Assembly: GCF_032362555.1 (NCBI RefSeq)
Contig: NC_083532.1
Span: 4,043,001-4,107,000, forward strand
DNA from: Amyelois transitella
Taxonomy: Eukaryota; Arthropoda; Insecta; Lepidoptera; Pyralidae
Reading direction: 5' to 3'
Length of the DNA: 64,000 nt
Shown: piece after piece, positions 1-12,600 of the stretch
Numbering within the stretch: position 1 is the first letter of the stretch
Layout of the letters: every line of letters starts with the position of its first letter
Notes under the pieces: model-generated
Told to the model about the DNA's origin: nothing
What the model saw: the letters and a program-made list of their open reading frames with translations, nothing else
Database searches by the model: none
Made by a program: the position numbers and the translations under genes

Positions 1-483
1 GAGGTAAGCGACTTCGTCCGCATGGAAACCCTATCAATCCCGCGGGAACTCTGGAATAAAAAGTAGCCTATGTGTTATTCTGGGTCTTCAGCTACCTACA
101 TACCAAATTTCATCGTAATCGGTTCAGTAGTTTTTGCGTTCAGCCCCCATGGACAGACATACACTTTGACTTGACATTTTAGATGAACAAAACTGACTTG
201 ACATTTTAGATGAACAAAACCGACTTGACATTTTAGATGAACAAAACCGACTTGACATTTTAGATGAACAAAACTGACTTGACATTTTAGATGAACAAAA
301 CTGACTGACATATTGATGAAAGAAAAGGACAATCAAAATTTGACTAAGACGACAATAACAGACGACGCCTTGAACAGCCAAAAAAGTGGTTTTATTCAGA
401 CACGACCTATCAGACCCTCGGCTCGTTCACTGTCATCCTGAAATACTCACAAACTTTCGCATTTTTAATATTACATAGTAGGA
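1..483 (+). repeat. RTE-like LINE 3' end carrying a 27-bp minisatellite
   Basis: Starts with the GACTTCGTCCGCATGGAAAC block and ends with AGTAGGAT like the other RTE-like tails in this window (4324, 16811, 55045). Five perfect-length 27-bp units (169-303, ACTTGACATTTTAGATGAAC...) are inserted in the middle. Confidence 0.75.
169..303 (+). repeat. 27-bp tandem repeat, five copies
   Basis: Five consecutive 27-bp units beginning ACTTGACATTTTAGATGAAC differ by single C/T changes. They are open in the minus frame only because 27 is a multiple of three. Confidence 0.95.
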
Positions 484-570
484 TTTATATATATAAAATT
501 TCGCCCCAAGTCAAATGGTCGGCCAAAAGAAATGCTTTTATTAATAACTTTAATTAAAATTGTTTAACAG

Positions 571-678
571 GTGGACGTCCCGTTATCGTACGGGGTGATC
601 AGAGTAGAACAGCCGTCGTGTCTCAACTCCCTGCACGTTTACTGGGACCCTACCAAAGATGTCGGCGTTTACATAAAG
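571..678 (+). CDS. gem: gem exon: CP2 DNA-binding domain, part 1
   Basis: Phase-0 exon of 36 codons between a TTTAACAG acceptor and a GTATAA donor. It reads [14 protein letters not shown] and then a [12 protein letters not shown] segment, which aligns with the TFCP2 segment before its CISTEF block. Confidence 0.85.
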
Positions 679-3600
679 GTATAACATTTTATTTATAATT
701 ATTTGACCGTGTGGTTCCCGACACCAATACAAAAAAGAATAGGACCACTCCATCTCTTTCCCGTGGATGTCGTAAAAGGCGACTAAGGGATAGGCTTACA
801 AACTTGAGATTCTTTTTTTAGGCGATAGGCTAGCAACTTGTCACTATTCGAATCTCAATTCTATCTTAAAGCCAAATAGCTGAACGTGGCCTATCAGTCC
901 GCTCAGGACTGTTGGCTCTGTCTACCCCGCAAGGGATATAGACGTGATTATATGTATGTATGTATGTATGTATAATTATTTGACGATATATTTATAATTA
1001 TATGTAATTTATTTGACGTCAACCAATGTTGTGAAACCAAACGTTTTGACAATTATTATGCGATATGAAGTATCCTATAATAATGAAATTTGAATTTGAT
1101 TCATTATTAATTTAATTTTAGTTTCGTACATACATACATATAATCACGTCTATATCCTTTGCAGGGTAGACAGAGCCAACAGTCTTGAAAAAAATGATAG
1201 GCCAAGTTCAGCTGTTTGGCTTAATGATGGAATTGAGATTCAAATAGTGATAGGTTTCTAGCCCATCGCCTGCAAGAAGAATTCCAAGTTTATTAGCTTT
1301 TTGCGACATCCATGGAAAAGAGATGGAGTTGTCCTTTTTTTGCAATTGGTGCCGGGAACCACACGGCACCATACCTTGTTTTTTTATTGGTTGAATTGAA
1401 AGTGAGGGAAAGAAAGGATGTAATTCGTAGACATCTTTTCATTGTATTATACTTAGGTATTTTTTCTGTTTTGAGTAATTTTCCAGGCTTATTTTTATTT
1501 CCTTGATTATGATTCTATTATTTGTTTCACAATTTCTATCTCTTTCTCTAAAGAGATGGACGGAAAATTATTATTCAAGGTCATCTTTTCATTAAAATAA
1601 GTGAGTTAGTAAGTAAATGCTTTATTGTTCACTAAAAAAGTACATTACAAATATAAAACAGTAGTACAGTACAAAGGCGGGCTTATCTCTTAGTGGGATC
1701 TCTTCCAGCCAACCTGACAATAATAAGTTTTATTTTTATTTACTTTTTCAGGATTGCTGATATATATTATTTTTGTGATTTATCATTATGTTATTGTATG
1801 TATTAATTTTAACGGCCTCTGTGGCGTAGCGGTAGTACAGTACACTTGTCTGTGACATCGGAGGTCCCTGGTTCGAATCCCGGCCAGGGCATGATGAGAA
1901 AAGAACTTTTTCTGATTGGCCTAGGTCTTGGATGTTTATCTATATAAGTATCACTACATAGTATAAAACAAAGTCGCCCATTTTGTCTGTAGTCCCTTCG
2001 TATGCATAAAACTTTAAAACTACGCAACGGATTTTGATGCGGTTTTCACTAATAGAAAGAGTATTTTCTCCGACAGGTTTTTATATATAATTGAAATACA
2101 TTGAAACTATATTAGCTGAGTTATAGCGATTTATGTCCAAGAAGTCAGAAAAAAAATCTAATTGAAGATTGCATTTGTGCGTGCGCCGCTTATACCGTTG
2201 GATACAAGTAAGAACAATGTATAGCAAAAACATTGGTCTTTATTAGTTCTACAAAAAAGTCCGCGATGACATATATCCAGCTTTTTTATTTAAGTCACAA
2301 AAACTACTTTTCTGGATTAAAAAAACATTTAATTCGTTGGGTGATGTTTAACTGGTGATATAACCAATAATACATATATCCTTATCAAAATAAGTAAGTT
2401 CATCATCACGAGCATTTAATTTAGATTATTTTTGCAGTTTACAGTGTGTTATTTAGACATATAGTTTAGGAGATATCACGATATTAGTATTGCGGCACGG
2501 TACGGGCCGGCCGCGGTAGTTTTTAATTGTAGATAGTCTTTAATTTTAAATATATGGGAAACCTTTCTCATCGTTAAAATGAAAATGTATGTATACCTTA
2601 TATTATATTTCAAAGAATGTAGACAAAGTTAATCTTCTAATGTAAATAATTTAAAAAGTAAACAAGAAAATAATAGTTAGATGTATATAACAAAAGTAGG
2701 TATGTACATAAAAAAAACAAAAAATATAAAAAAACGGTACATAAAAAATAAATAATATTAAAAAGTAGATACTACGACTTTGATCTATACATATGAGACA
2801 AAAAAAAATCTGTACATTACTTAAATATTTTTTCCAAAAACTGATAGGGGGGGCGATCAAAGAAGAGTCACAGAAACCAAAAAACATTTTAATATTTTAA
2901 ACGCGGTTAAGGGAAAGAGAAGTTATTGTGAATTGAAAATTAGTATCCAATATGTGTTGGTGCGTTGACTGTATTTGTCGAAGTAGCGGGATACACGCAA
3001 ACGAAGTTGCGCGGGTCAGCTAGTTTATTATAAAATATAGTATCGTTGAGTAAGTATCTCGTAATACAAGTCTCGACCTTACTTCGAGGCCAACTCAATC
3101 TGTCTAATTTGTCCCGTATAGGTATATTTATTATTATTTATTTATTTATTATGTTAAACAGGTGAACTGCATATCCACCGAGTTCACGGCAAAAAAACAT
3201 GGCGGCGAGAAAGGCGTACCATTCCGTATACAAGTGGAGACTTACTTGGCAAGCGACGAACATACCCGGCTGCATGCCGCTGCATGCCAGATAAAGGTAC
3301 ATATAGAATAGAATAGATTTATTAAGAACAGATATACAAAGTTGGATACAAGGTATCTCTTATTGACGTCACATCACTTAAATCTAATTATAAATACTAC
3401 CGCTTCCATAGCGCACGTGTCAAAGTAGCGGCGGAACAAACTACATATTATATATATACATGACTGCAGTGTAGTTTGTTCCGCCGCTTCTTCTACACAT
3501 GCGCTACACATACATCCACGACTAGTTTAATTATAACATACATACAAAAAATCACGCTTCTCTTCCGGAGGGGTAGGCAGAGACCAAATCATCCCACTAG

Positions 3601-6600
3601 CCACGATCTCTGCATACATTTAACGTTCCAACCACGACTTGTTAAATTATAACATACGTACATACATAAAATCACGCCTCTTTCCCGGAGGGGTAGACAG
3701 AGGATACATCTTTCCATTTGCCACGTTCCTTGCATACTTATTTCGCTTCATTCACATTACAATTCTCTTCATGCAAACTCGTCGGTTTCGGGTACTTTTG
3801 ACCTGACCTTTAGCCAGGACGTCGGCGGCGTATAAGTATTGTACATACATACATACATATGGTCACGTCTATATCCCTTGCGGGGCAGACAGAGCCAACA
3901 GTCTTGAAAAGACTGAATGGCCACGTTCAGCTATTTGGCTTTAAGATAGAATTGAGATTCAACTAGGTACGAGGTTGCTAGCCCATCGCCTAAAAAAGAA
4001 TTCCAAGTTTGTAAGCCTATCCCTTAGTCGCCTTTTACGACATCCATGGGAAAGAGACGGAGTTGTCCTCTTCTTATTTTGTATTGTTGCCGGGAACCAC
4101 ACGGCAATGCTGGGAACCACACGGCACTTATATACCTAATTATTGTTTCTTTTTTTATTATAGGTGTTCAAATTGAAAGGCGCCGATCGCAAACACAAGC
4201 AAGATCGCGAGAAGGTCCTGCGCAGACCCCGCGCTGAACTGGAGAAATACCAGCCCGGATGTGAATCCACTGTCCTCACCACTGTGAGTACTTCCACGAT
4301 CTATACTGATATTAATATATATTACTAGAGGCCGCCCGCGACTTCGTCCGCATGGAAACCCTATCAATCCCGCGGGAACTCTGGGATAAAAAGTAGCCTA
4401 TGTGTTATTCTGGGTCTTCAGCTACCTACATACCAAATTTCATGGTAATCGGTTCAGTAGTTTTTGCGTGAAAGAGTAACAAACATCCATACATCCATAC
4501 AAACTTTCGCCTTTATAATAGTAGTAGGATATCGCAAAACAACATTTTCCGGGACAGCTAGTAATATTATATATAATAGTGAGAGTGTGCCGTGCGGTTC
4601 CTGCCACTTTAGAATGGGAATGGTCCTACCATTCCCATAATTATATTTCCCATGGATGTCGTGAAACTTGGGATTCCCTTTATCTATACTAATATTATAA
4701 AGCTGAAGAGTTTGTTTGTTTGTTTGAACGCGCTAATCTCAGGAACTGCTGGTTCGAATTGTGAAAATTCTTTTTGCGTTGAATAGATTATTTATTAGTG
4801 AAAAATATATGTTGGCCGATTCTCAGATCTACTACTCAACATGGTTACAAAATTTCATTGGGAATCGGTCAAGCCGTTTCGTACGAGTACAAGAACGAAC
4901 ATTGTGACACGAGAATGTTATATATAAGACTAGCTGTGCCCGCGACTTCGTCCGCGTGGAATAGTTATTTTGGGCATCATTGAAGCCCTCAAGGAGGAAT
5001 AATTTTCCCCGTTTTTTTTTTTTCACATTTTCCATTATTTCTTTGCTCCTAATGGTTGCAGCGTGATGATAAATAGCCTAAAGCCTTCCTCGATAATGGT
5101 GTATTAAACACAAATATAATTTTTCAATTTGAACCAGTAGTTCTTGAGATTAGCGCGTTCAAACAAACAAACAAACTCTTCAGCTTTATAATATTAGTAT
5201 AGATAATATTGTAACAGTTTTTTTTTCTCCACCAGTTGTCCAATGACGCAATGATGCCACCGCCGTCCCTGGTCACCACATCACCGCCATATTCACCCGA
5301 AATGTGGTAAGTTTCTCCATTTTGTTTTTGTTATTCACCTCCGTGCCGTATGGTGCCGTGATGTTTCCGACATCAATGGAACAAAAGATATATAGGTCCA
5401 CCTCCATCTGTATCTAATGGATGTCGTAAAAGGCGACTAAGGAATAGGCTTATAAACTACTTTTAGGCAATGGGATAGCAACCTGTCACCGTTTGGGTCC
5501 CCGCCAAAGTCTTTTTTTTCTTTATCCCGGATATCCGCAGCGTAAATCACACTGTAGTGGTGCTGCTCAATAGTCTTCTGTCGATTGTCTATCGATATAC
5601 CATCGATATAATTAATATAGGTACTTACACTATTTTTATACATACGATAGAATACATATCAAATTGTATGAGTTTAATGTTGCAAATCAATATATAGTTT
5701 CGATAGATTGCGTTTATTCTGCTTTCATACCTCTTCTGCCACTAAAATAAAAACATTCATATATACATTTAATAACGTCTATATAAGTATATATCGTAGA
5801 CAGTGCCAACAGTCTTGAAAAATGGCCACTTTCAGCTGTATGGCTTCATGATGGAATGTGCCGTGAGGTCCCAAGCCCTTTCCCTCAGTCGCCTTGTATG
5901 ACATCCATGGGAAAGATATGGAGTAGTCCTACTTCAAAGTAATAGGAACCACACGGCAAACTGATAAAAATACCGTCCAATAAACGTTTAGATTGGTTTG
6001 TGATGTGATGATAATCACCATTTTAACGAGTATTGTCTCTATGGTGTAATTGATACATTTATTTTTTACAAACTTGACGCCCTAACCAACCGTCACAACA
6101 ACGCAAACCGTCTGAATCGAATTACTCAATTTGATTTTTTATTATGACAACTTATAATTTATTACAATGAGAGTCACGAGTCCACTTGACGCAACAGTGT
6201 TTGTAATTAATAGCAATTGGTTGTGGAAGACCAGGCATTTGAACTATAGTTTGTTTTTTTTACGTATCTATCTATAGATAAACAAAAATCACGTGACTTA
6301 ATACGTTCTGTCAAAGGCGCCGTCTACAAAATTAAAGGAACAGAAAAGCTGCATAAATACATATGTCACACACAATGAATGCATGTCGAACAGCCTCAAA
6401 AAGACGGAATCACCACAAAGATTCGGCTGGCAGATAACTCTTTATACTTTATCTTGAATCACTCTTTTAAAACGAATCTTTAAAAAATACTACATTAAAA
6501 TCCGTTGTGTAATTTTAAAGATCTTAGCAAGTATACTAAGAAGATGTCTTTGTTTGTTTATGTTTATTTTTTTATTACGTGCGCAGATTGACCTGCACTA

Positions 6601-9600
6601 GCACCTAGGTCATAACTGAAAATCAGCGTATTGCTCTATAGCAATAAATTCGTTGAGTTGTGACCTTTTTGTATTGCTGCAACTTACACCCTAATTAATT
6701 TGTATTTCATATGAAATTATAAATTGTGTAGCAAATCAAATAAATGAATTATCTATCTATCTATACATACATGTACATGGAAATAGGGACAGACGCGGGT
6801 AGAGACTTTGCTTTGTACTATGTTATGTGTATACTGTTCTAAATTTTACATACACAAAGTTTAAATGGATAAATTAAAATATTTACTGGAAAAAGTCTTC
6901 AGACTATGTTCTGAGGAACGTCAGCTTATCAGTATTGTATTGTTATAACTGTCATGTCTCCAGTCTATGTTAAAAAATGCACTAAAATTCAGAAAAGACT
7001 AGACTTTATGACTAGACGGTATATTATTCCAAGTAGTCTACTTGTGTTTCCCACACACTCAAACAACTTTACAAACTATCGTAAGGCTTGCAAACTTAGG
7101 ATTCTTCTTCTAGGCTATGGGCTAGCAACCTGTCACTATTGGAATCTCAATTACATCATTAAGCCATACAGCTGAACATGGCCTATCAGTCTTATCAAGA
7201 CTGGGCTCTGTCTAACCCGTAAGGGATATAGACGTGATGATATGCATGTATGTAGATTGTAATGCAAGTAAGATCACAATGGTACGTCGCGTGAGAACAA
7301 GTCGCCGGGGTCATTGCAAGGGCACAATGTCCGCAATTGTGCCTTCGTCCGTATCCTCATATGTACATATATATCCTCATAACTGTCCGTAAATACCTTG
7401 TCCTAGAACGGCCTGTTAAAATCCTTCTAGTCACTAAACCTGTTGACTAAACAAATGATAATAAAACATACATACCTACACATAAGCATATTTTTATCCC
7501 TTGCGGGATAATGATAAAATTGACATTCATAAAGTGTCTGGTTGCTATCCTAAAAGTACCCGTTCTCCACACTAAATGTTTTTAGTTCAGTGGTTTTGAC
7601 GCGAGAGACCGACAAACAATCTCACAAACACTCTCACATTTATAATATTAGTATGGATAGTATAGACCTCAACTTGCGCGAAATTATTATTGAAGTTAGT
7701 TAGGCACTGGGCACTCATAAATATCTATCCAAGAACAAATTTTCTTATTAAATATATAAAAATACTTATTGTACTTAAATAACATACATACAATCTCAAA
7801 AAAAAAACCTTTTAATGAAGAAGTTGATCAATCGATAATCTCCCATCCCTAGTGTATTCATCGTTCAATTCGACAATAGACCTACTATAATTAGAAGTTA
7901 CTCAACCGAGTTCAATTGTATGATGGCCCTTGGAGTTCTCATGAATGACAAAAATAGTACTAATTAACGCCGATAGTAGTAAGTTACTTTTTTATCGACT
8001 TCATTCTTTTTATTTCCCTTTTGTATATAGTGAAGTATTGTGGATAGACATTTTTGTTTCGCATTTTTATAACTCATCATTTAGGTAAACCGTCATTAAG
8101 AAAAAGCCTAAATTACCCAGTAAGTAGAAATATTAGTAACATACGTACATACAGTCACGTCTTTATCCCTTGCGGGGTAGACAGAGCCAACAGTCTTGAA
8201 GAAACTGATTGGCCACGTTCAGCTTTTTGGCTTTATGATACAATTGAGATTCAAGTAGTGACAGATTGCTAGGCCATCGTCTAAAAGAAGAATCCCAAGT
8301 TTATAAAACTATCCTTTAGTCGCCTTTTACGACATCCATGGGAAAGAGATTTAGTGGTCCTATTCGTTTATCTTTTGATGCCGGAAACGACACGGAAACC
8401 ATATAAGTAAGTTACTAGTAAAATGATAAACTAAGGGGACCGTTAAACGCTTAATACGTCCAGCACCAAGGTGAACTGCACGGCTCAACGTGGGAAAGAT
8501 TTTACTAGGTACGGTACGGAAGAACTCAATTTTCACACACGTCACCGGTTAAAACTAGATTCTGTTCAAGATGACTTATCATCTTAAAACATACTGCTGC
8601 TTCAAACAAGCTATTTTCCTATTTCCACCTTTGACCATGGAGACGTAGTTGTCCGTCAAAAGATGTCGCCTCGTTTGCTTTCACACTGGTCAGTAGCTAA
8701 ATGAATAATGTATGCCAGCTGCTTCTCTTCCGGTGCTGATTGTAAAAGTCTATCAAGGGAAGGGCTTTAAACACTTCGGGTTCTTCTAGGCGATGAGCTA
8801 TCAACCTGTCACTATTTGACTCTCAATTCCATCATTAAGTCAAACAGCTGAATGTCGAGAGTCGAGACTGTTGATTCTGACCATTCCGGAAGGAATGGAG
8901 ATCTAATTATAATATGTATGTATGTATTTATGCAAACCAACGTGTTCAATACAAACAATGAAGTCTCTTTTATCTTTGCGTGTTCTCAGTTGCATCTTCA
9001 AGGCTGAATCCACTTCCATCCATTTTTTTTATCGTCTAGTCTTCTGAATCCTTAATTGAGTAAATTGGTATGTATATTGTCCACGCAATCCAACTTGAGT
9101 ATTAATAGCACGATGTCAACATCTCATAGAATACAAGCTATAAGACGTGCAAATTAAATCATTGCTCATACTGGTTTATTGTAACGCGAATCTGTCTTGC
9201 GATACCGGTTTGTTGCGGGAAAATCTATTGCAACTAGAGACCTTAAGTGGAAAGGAATCATTGAATGCAGTTACTGCAATGGTTGAATAGTTGATGCTTA
9301 AAACGAGGTCACCAGGTCGATTCCTGGGTTTTAATTCAGGAAATTGACGTTTAGATGTCATCTGTTTGACTGATTGCAATGTAAAAACATCATCATGAAA
9401 TAACAAAACAACATAAATCACGCCGTAGTCAGAGATTACATCTTTCCACTTTCATGAAATAAGATGACACTTATTTGTAGATGTTTTAAAAGTAGATGGT
9501 TTTTAGACATCGAACCGTATTGTTCTTGTAGACATTCATGAAATAATTGAACTATTTTATGACTGCAAATGTAAATGTTCCCAAATGCATGCCTTATTAT

Positions 9601-12600
9601 ATATACACATAAGCACGTATTTATTCCTTACAGGGTAGACAGAGCCAATAGTCTCGCAAAGACTGAAAGGCCACGTTCAACTATGGTTTAATGACGATTT
9701 TAAGATTCAAATAGTGTCTTACAAGACAAAACCTGTGATCCAAACGCAAGATTCAGAAAACTTTTCACGAAATATTTGTAAAATGAAATGTAACCGATAT
9801 TCGAATTTTTTAACCGATTCGAAATATCACCATACATACATAATAATCATGCAGATAATTCATATTTCTACTTGCCTCGACTTGCATACCACTTGCCTCG
9901 AATTGCATACCTCTTTCGCTTCATCCACGTTCTTTTCATTCTCTTTGTTTTAGGGTACTCTTGAACTGACCTTTAGATAGAATCTTCTTACGAAGTCGAA
10001 GTAGCCAATACTTCCTTAAAGAGGACCTGGCAAACAAATTGTCTTCCCACTGTCGCCTGTCGCATTCAACACGCTGAATAGCAACCGCCCATTTTGTAAA
10101 TTGCCAGCTATATATAGATTGTATGGACAGTTTCCGAGCCTCGGATCCTGTTAGAAGCGGTTTTTCATGCCGGTGTCATCACACTGCAGCATAGATTGAC
10201 GTAATGCACCGCCTCGTATAATAATGACAAATGGATCTGGTAATATTTGGTACGTTGCCGACGAGACAATTAAATTAATGAAGATGATCTGATTCATGTG
10301 ATAGTTATTAATTAGCTTTTTAATGCTATCTGGGCGATTCCAGTTTCTTTATCAATACTATATTTGCAGATTCGTTAGGCATTAAGGTTTCGCTTCTTCT
10401 CCTTTGTCTACACTGGTATTGGTATTCAAAAACCACTTCATTTGGATTCGGGAAAAATATCGAAAGACAATAAAAATAAGTATTAAGTTCGCAATAATAT
10501 TATAGCAAAATTAAAGATTTCATTATCGACGGTATGAAGAAAACCGGGTTGGGCTTGCATGGTTTTTATGTGGTTGATGCGAAAGAAGTAGTCTGCCTAC
10601 TACTCTGGGCAAGTCTCTCTTCCTTTGTATTTACGGTATAGTTGAAAGATTGTCAAAAGTAATAACTTAAAGCATCGTTTTCATATTTCTCGTTGAGCTG
10701 TGCATCAACTTGATTTGCGGGGGCATTGACATAGCACCGGTTTCTCTGTTATGCTGACTGGTCTAGATAAACTGTAGAAACACTGATATTACAAGGAGTA
10801 TAATCTAAAAGTATTGTGTGAAGGATATATACTGTGCCTCTTTATATTAGTGCTACAATGGATTTTTGTTTTAAAGAAACAAAAAGAAAAAGAAATGAAT
10901 AAGTCTTCATTTCGTATTGTGTCAAGTTACTTATTTAATTTCGAGATATTGGACTCTAAACTAATCGCAATATCGATCGCTTAATTAAAGCATTTTGTAG
11001 CTGGGGCACAAAATTACCGTAATTGGTATTTTACTAAAAAAAATACGTTATTGAGGTTCGGTTTATAGATATTTATTGACTCATAAAGAATACAATAATT
11101 CACTTATAATGAGTCTAAAACTAATTTATAAATAATTCGTAAAAATATTGACGCAAATAAACAATGTAGTTTTCGAAAAAGTTATGTAATTTACAAAATT
11201 TTGGTGTAGAAATAATTTTTAAGTCTTCCTTTAAACAAAGTCAAAGATTTTATGTTTTTTAAGTCCTTAGGTAAGTCATTAAACATTTTTGCTCCTTCAT
11301 ATAATATATCACTCTTTCCATATTTAGTTCTAGGTGTGGGTAATTTTATTTTATTTGTATTTCTTAAATGGTGTTTATATTTATTTATCGTAAAAGTTAT
11401 TTTTGTTTGAATTTTCTTTTCAAGAATTTTTTTTACAAGAATGCACATTTTATATTTATATAGTTGATTTAAATTGAAAATTTTGGTTTTTTTATAAAGA
11501 GTTACAGTATTCATTAAATAGTTAAAATTAAATAGTGTTTTTATTACCTTATTTTGGGACCTCTGGATCAAATTCATATTTGTCTTATTTGCACTACCCC
11601 ATATTTCAATTAGATATTCGAGGTGGGACCTTACTAAAGAATTATATAACATGTACTTAACCTTAAATGGGATGCAAGAACCAACTCTCCGCAAAACGCC
11701 ACGCAAAGAAACTAGCTTTCCTCTAAGATGTTCGATATGAGGTATCCAGGTGAGTTTATCATCAAGATGAAGTCCTAGATACTTTTCTTCGTTAGAGCGA
11801 TGTAATTCTTCGCTATTTATAGTAAGACACGGGTAATGCGGTATTTTTTTATTTTTTGCAGCAAATATCATGTAGTTAGTCTTTTTTGTATTTATGGTTA
11901 ATAAATTACATTGGCACCAATCGTGAAATTTGTCGAGGTCTGTTTGTGCTGTATGAATTAGCTCCAAAAAATCAAGTCCGAAATAAAATAAACATGTGTC
12001 GTCTGCATATAGAGTTATATCGCCTGTAAGCCTGATTGTAGTGATATTATTAATATATATTAAGAATAAAAGGGGTCCCAAAATAGATCCTTGTGGAATT
12101 CCACAAGTAATACTTTGTGGTTTACTCTGTGGTTATTAACCGTACCTACTGAAAACAACTTTTCAAGATAGAGTTTTTACTTTATAGAGTTGTTTCAAGT
12201 GAGAAATTAAATTGATTTCACTGAAAAGAAAACAGATGACGGCAATAAGATAAAGTAGGAGTCTGTTATTGTACAATATGCACACCCTTACAAATTATGC
12301 TAGCAAATACTTTGAACATCACTTGCGTTAGCAGTTGATGTTTTGTTTTCTACCGGTGTGACAATCGTAATGAGGCACCCAATTTAACTGCCTCGTTTTA
12401 GTTGTGGCCGCATCTGGCTTAAACTGAATATATTCTCCTTCATTGACACTTTTCTGCAACACAAGTCATGCGTCTAATTTATTTAGCTAACTAGCTGCGC
12501 CCCGGTACTTCGCTCTCGAGGGAATACCGGGATAAAAAGTACCCTATATGTTATTACATTTTATTCTGCCCGTGTACTAAATTTTTATCAAAATTAGTTC

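Noticed and set aside
169-303. CRISPR-like array or repeat protein
   Set aside because: Units are contiguous without spacers and sit in a eukaryotic transposon remnant; the open minus frame follows from the 27-bp period.
1813-1900. True tRNA gene
   Set aside because: A and B boxes are present but there is no cloverleaf acceptor pairing, and the same sequence recurs at 29025, 32775 and 55445 with a SINE body.
11191-12132. Functional cellular or telomerase-type reverse transcriptase
   Set aside because: Motifs match Jockey/CR1-like LINE RT and the N-terminal half is missing.
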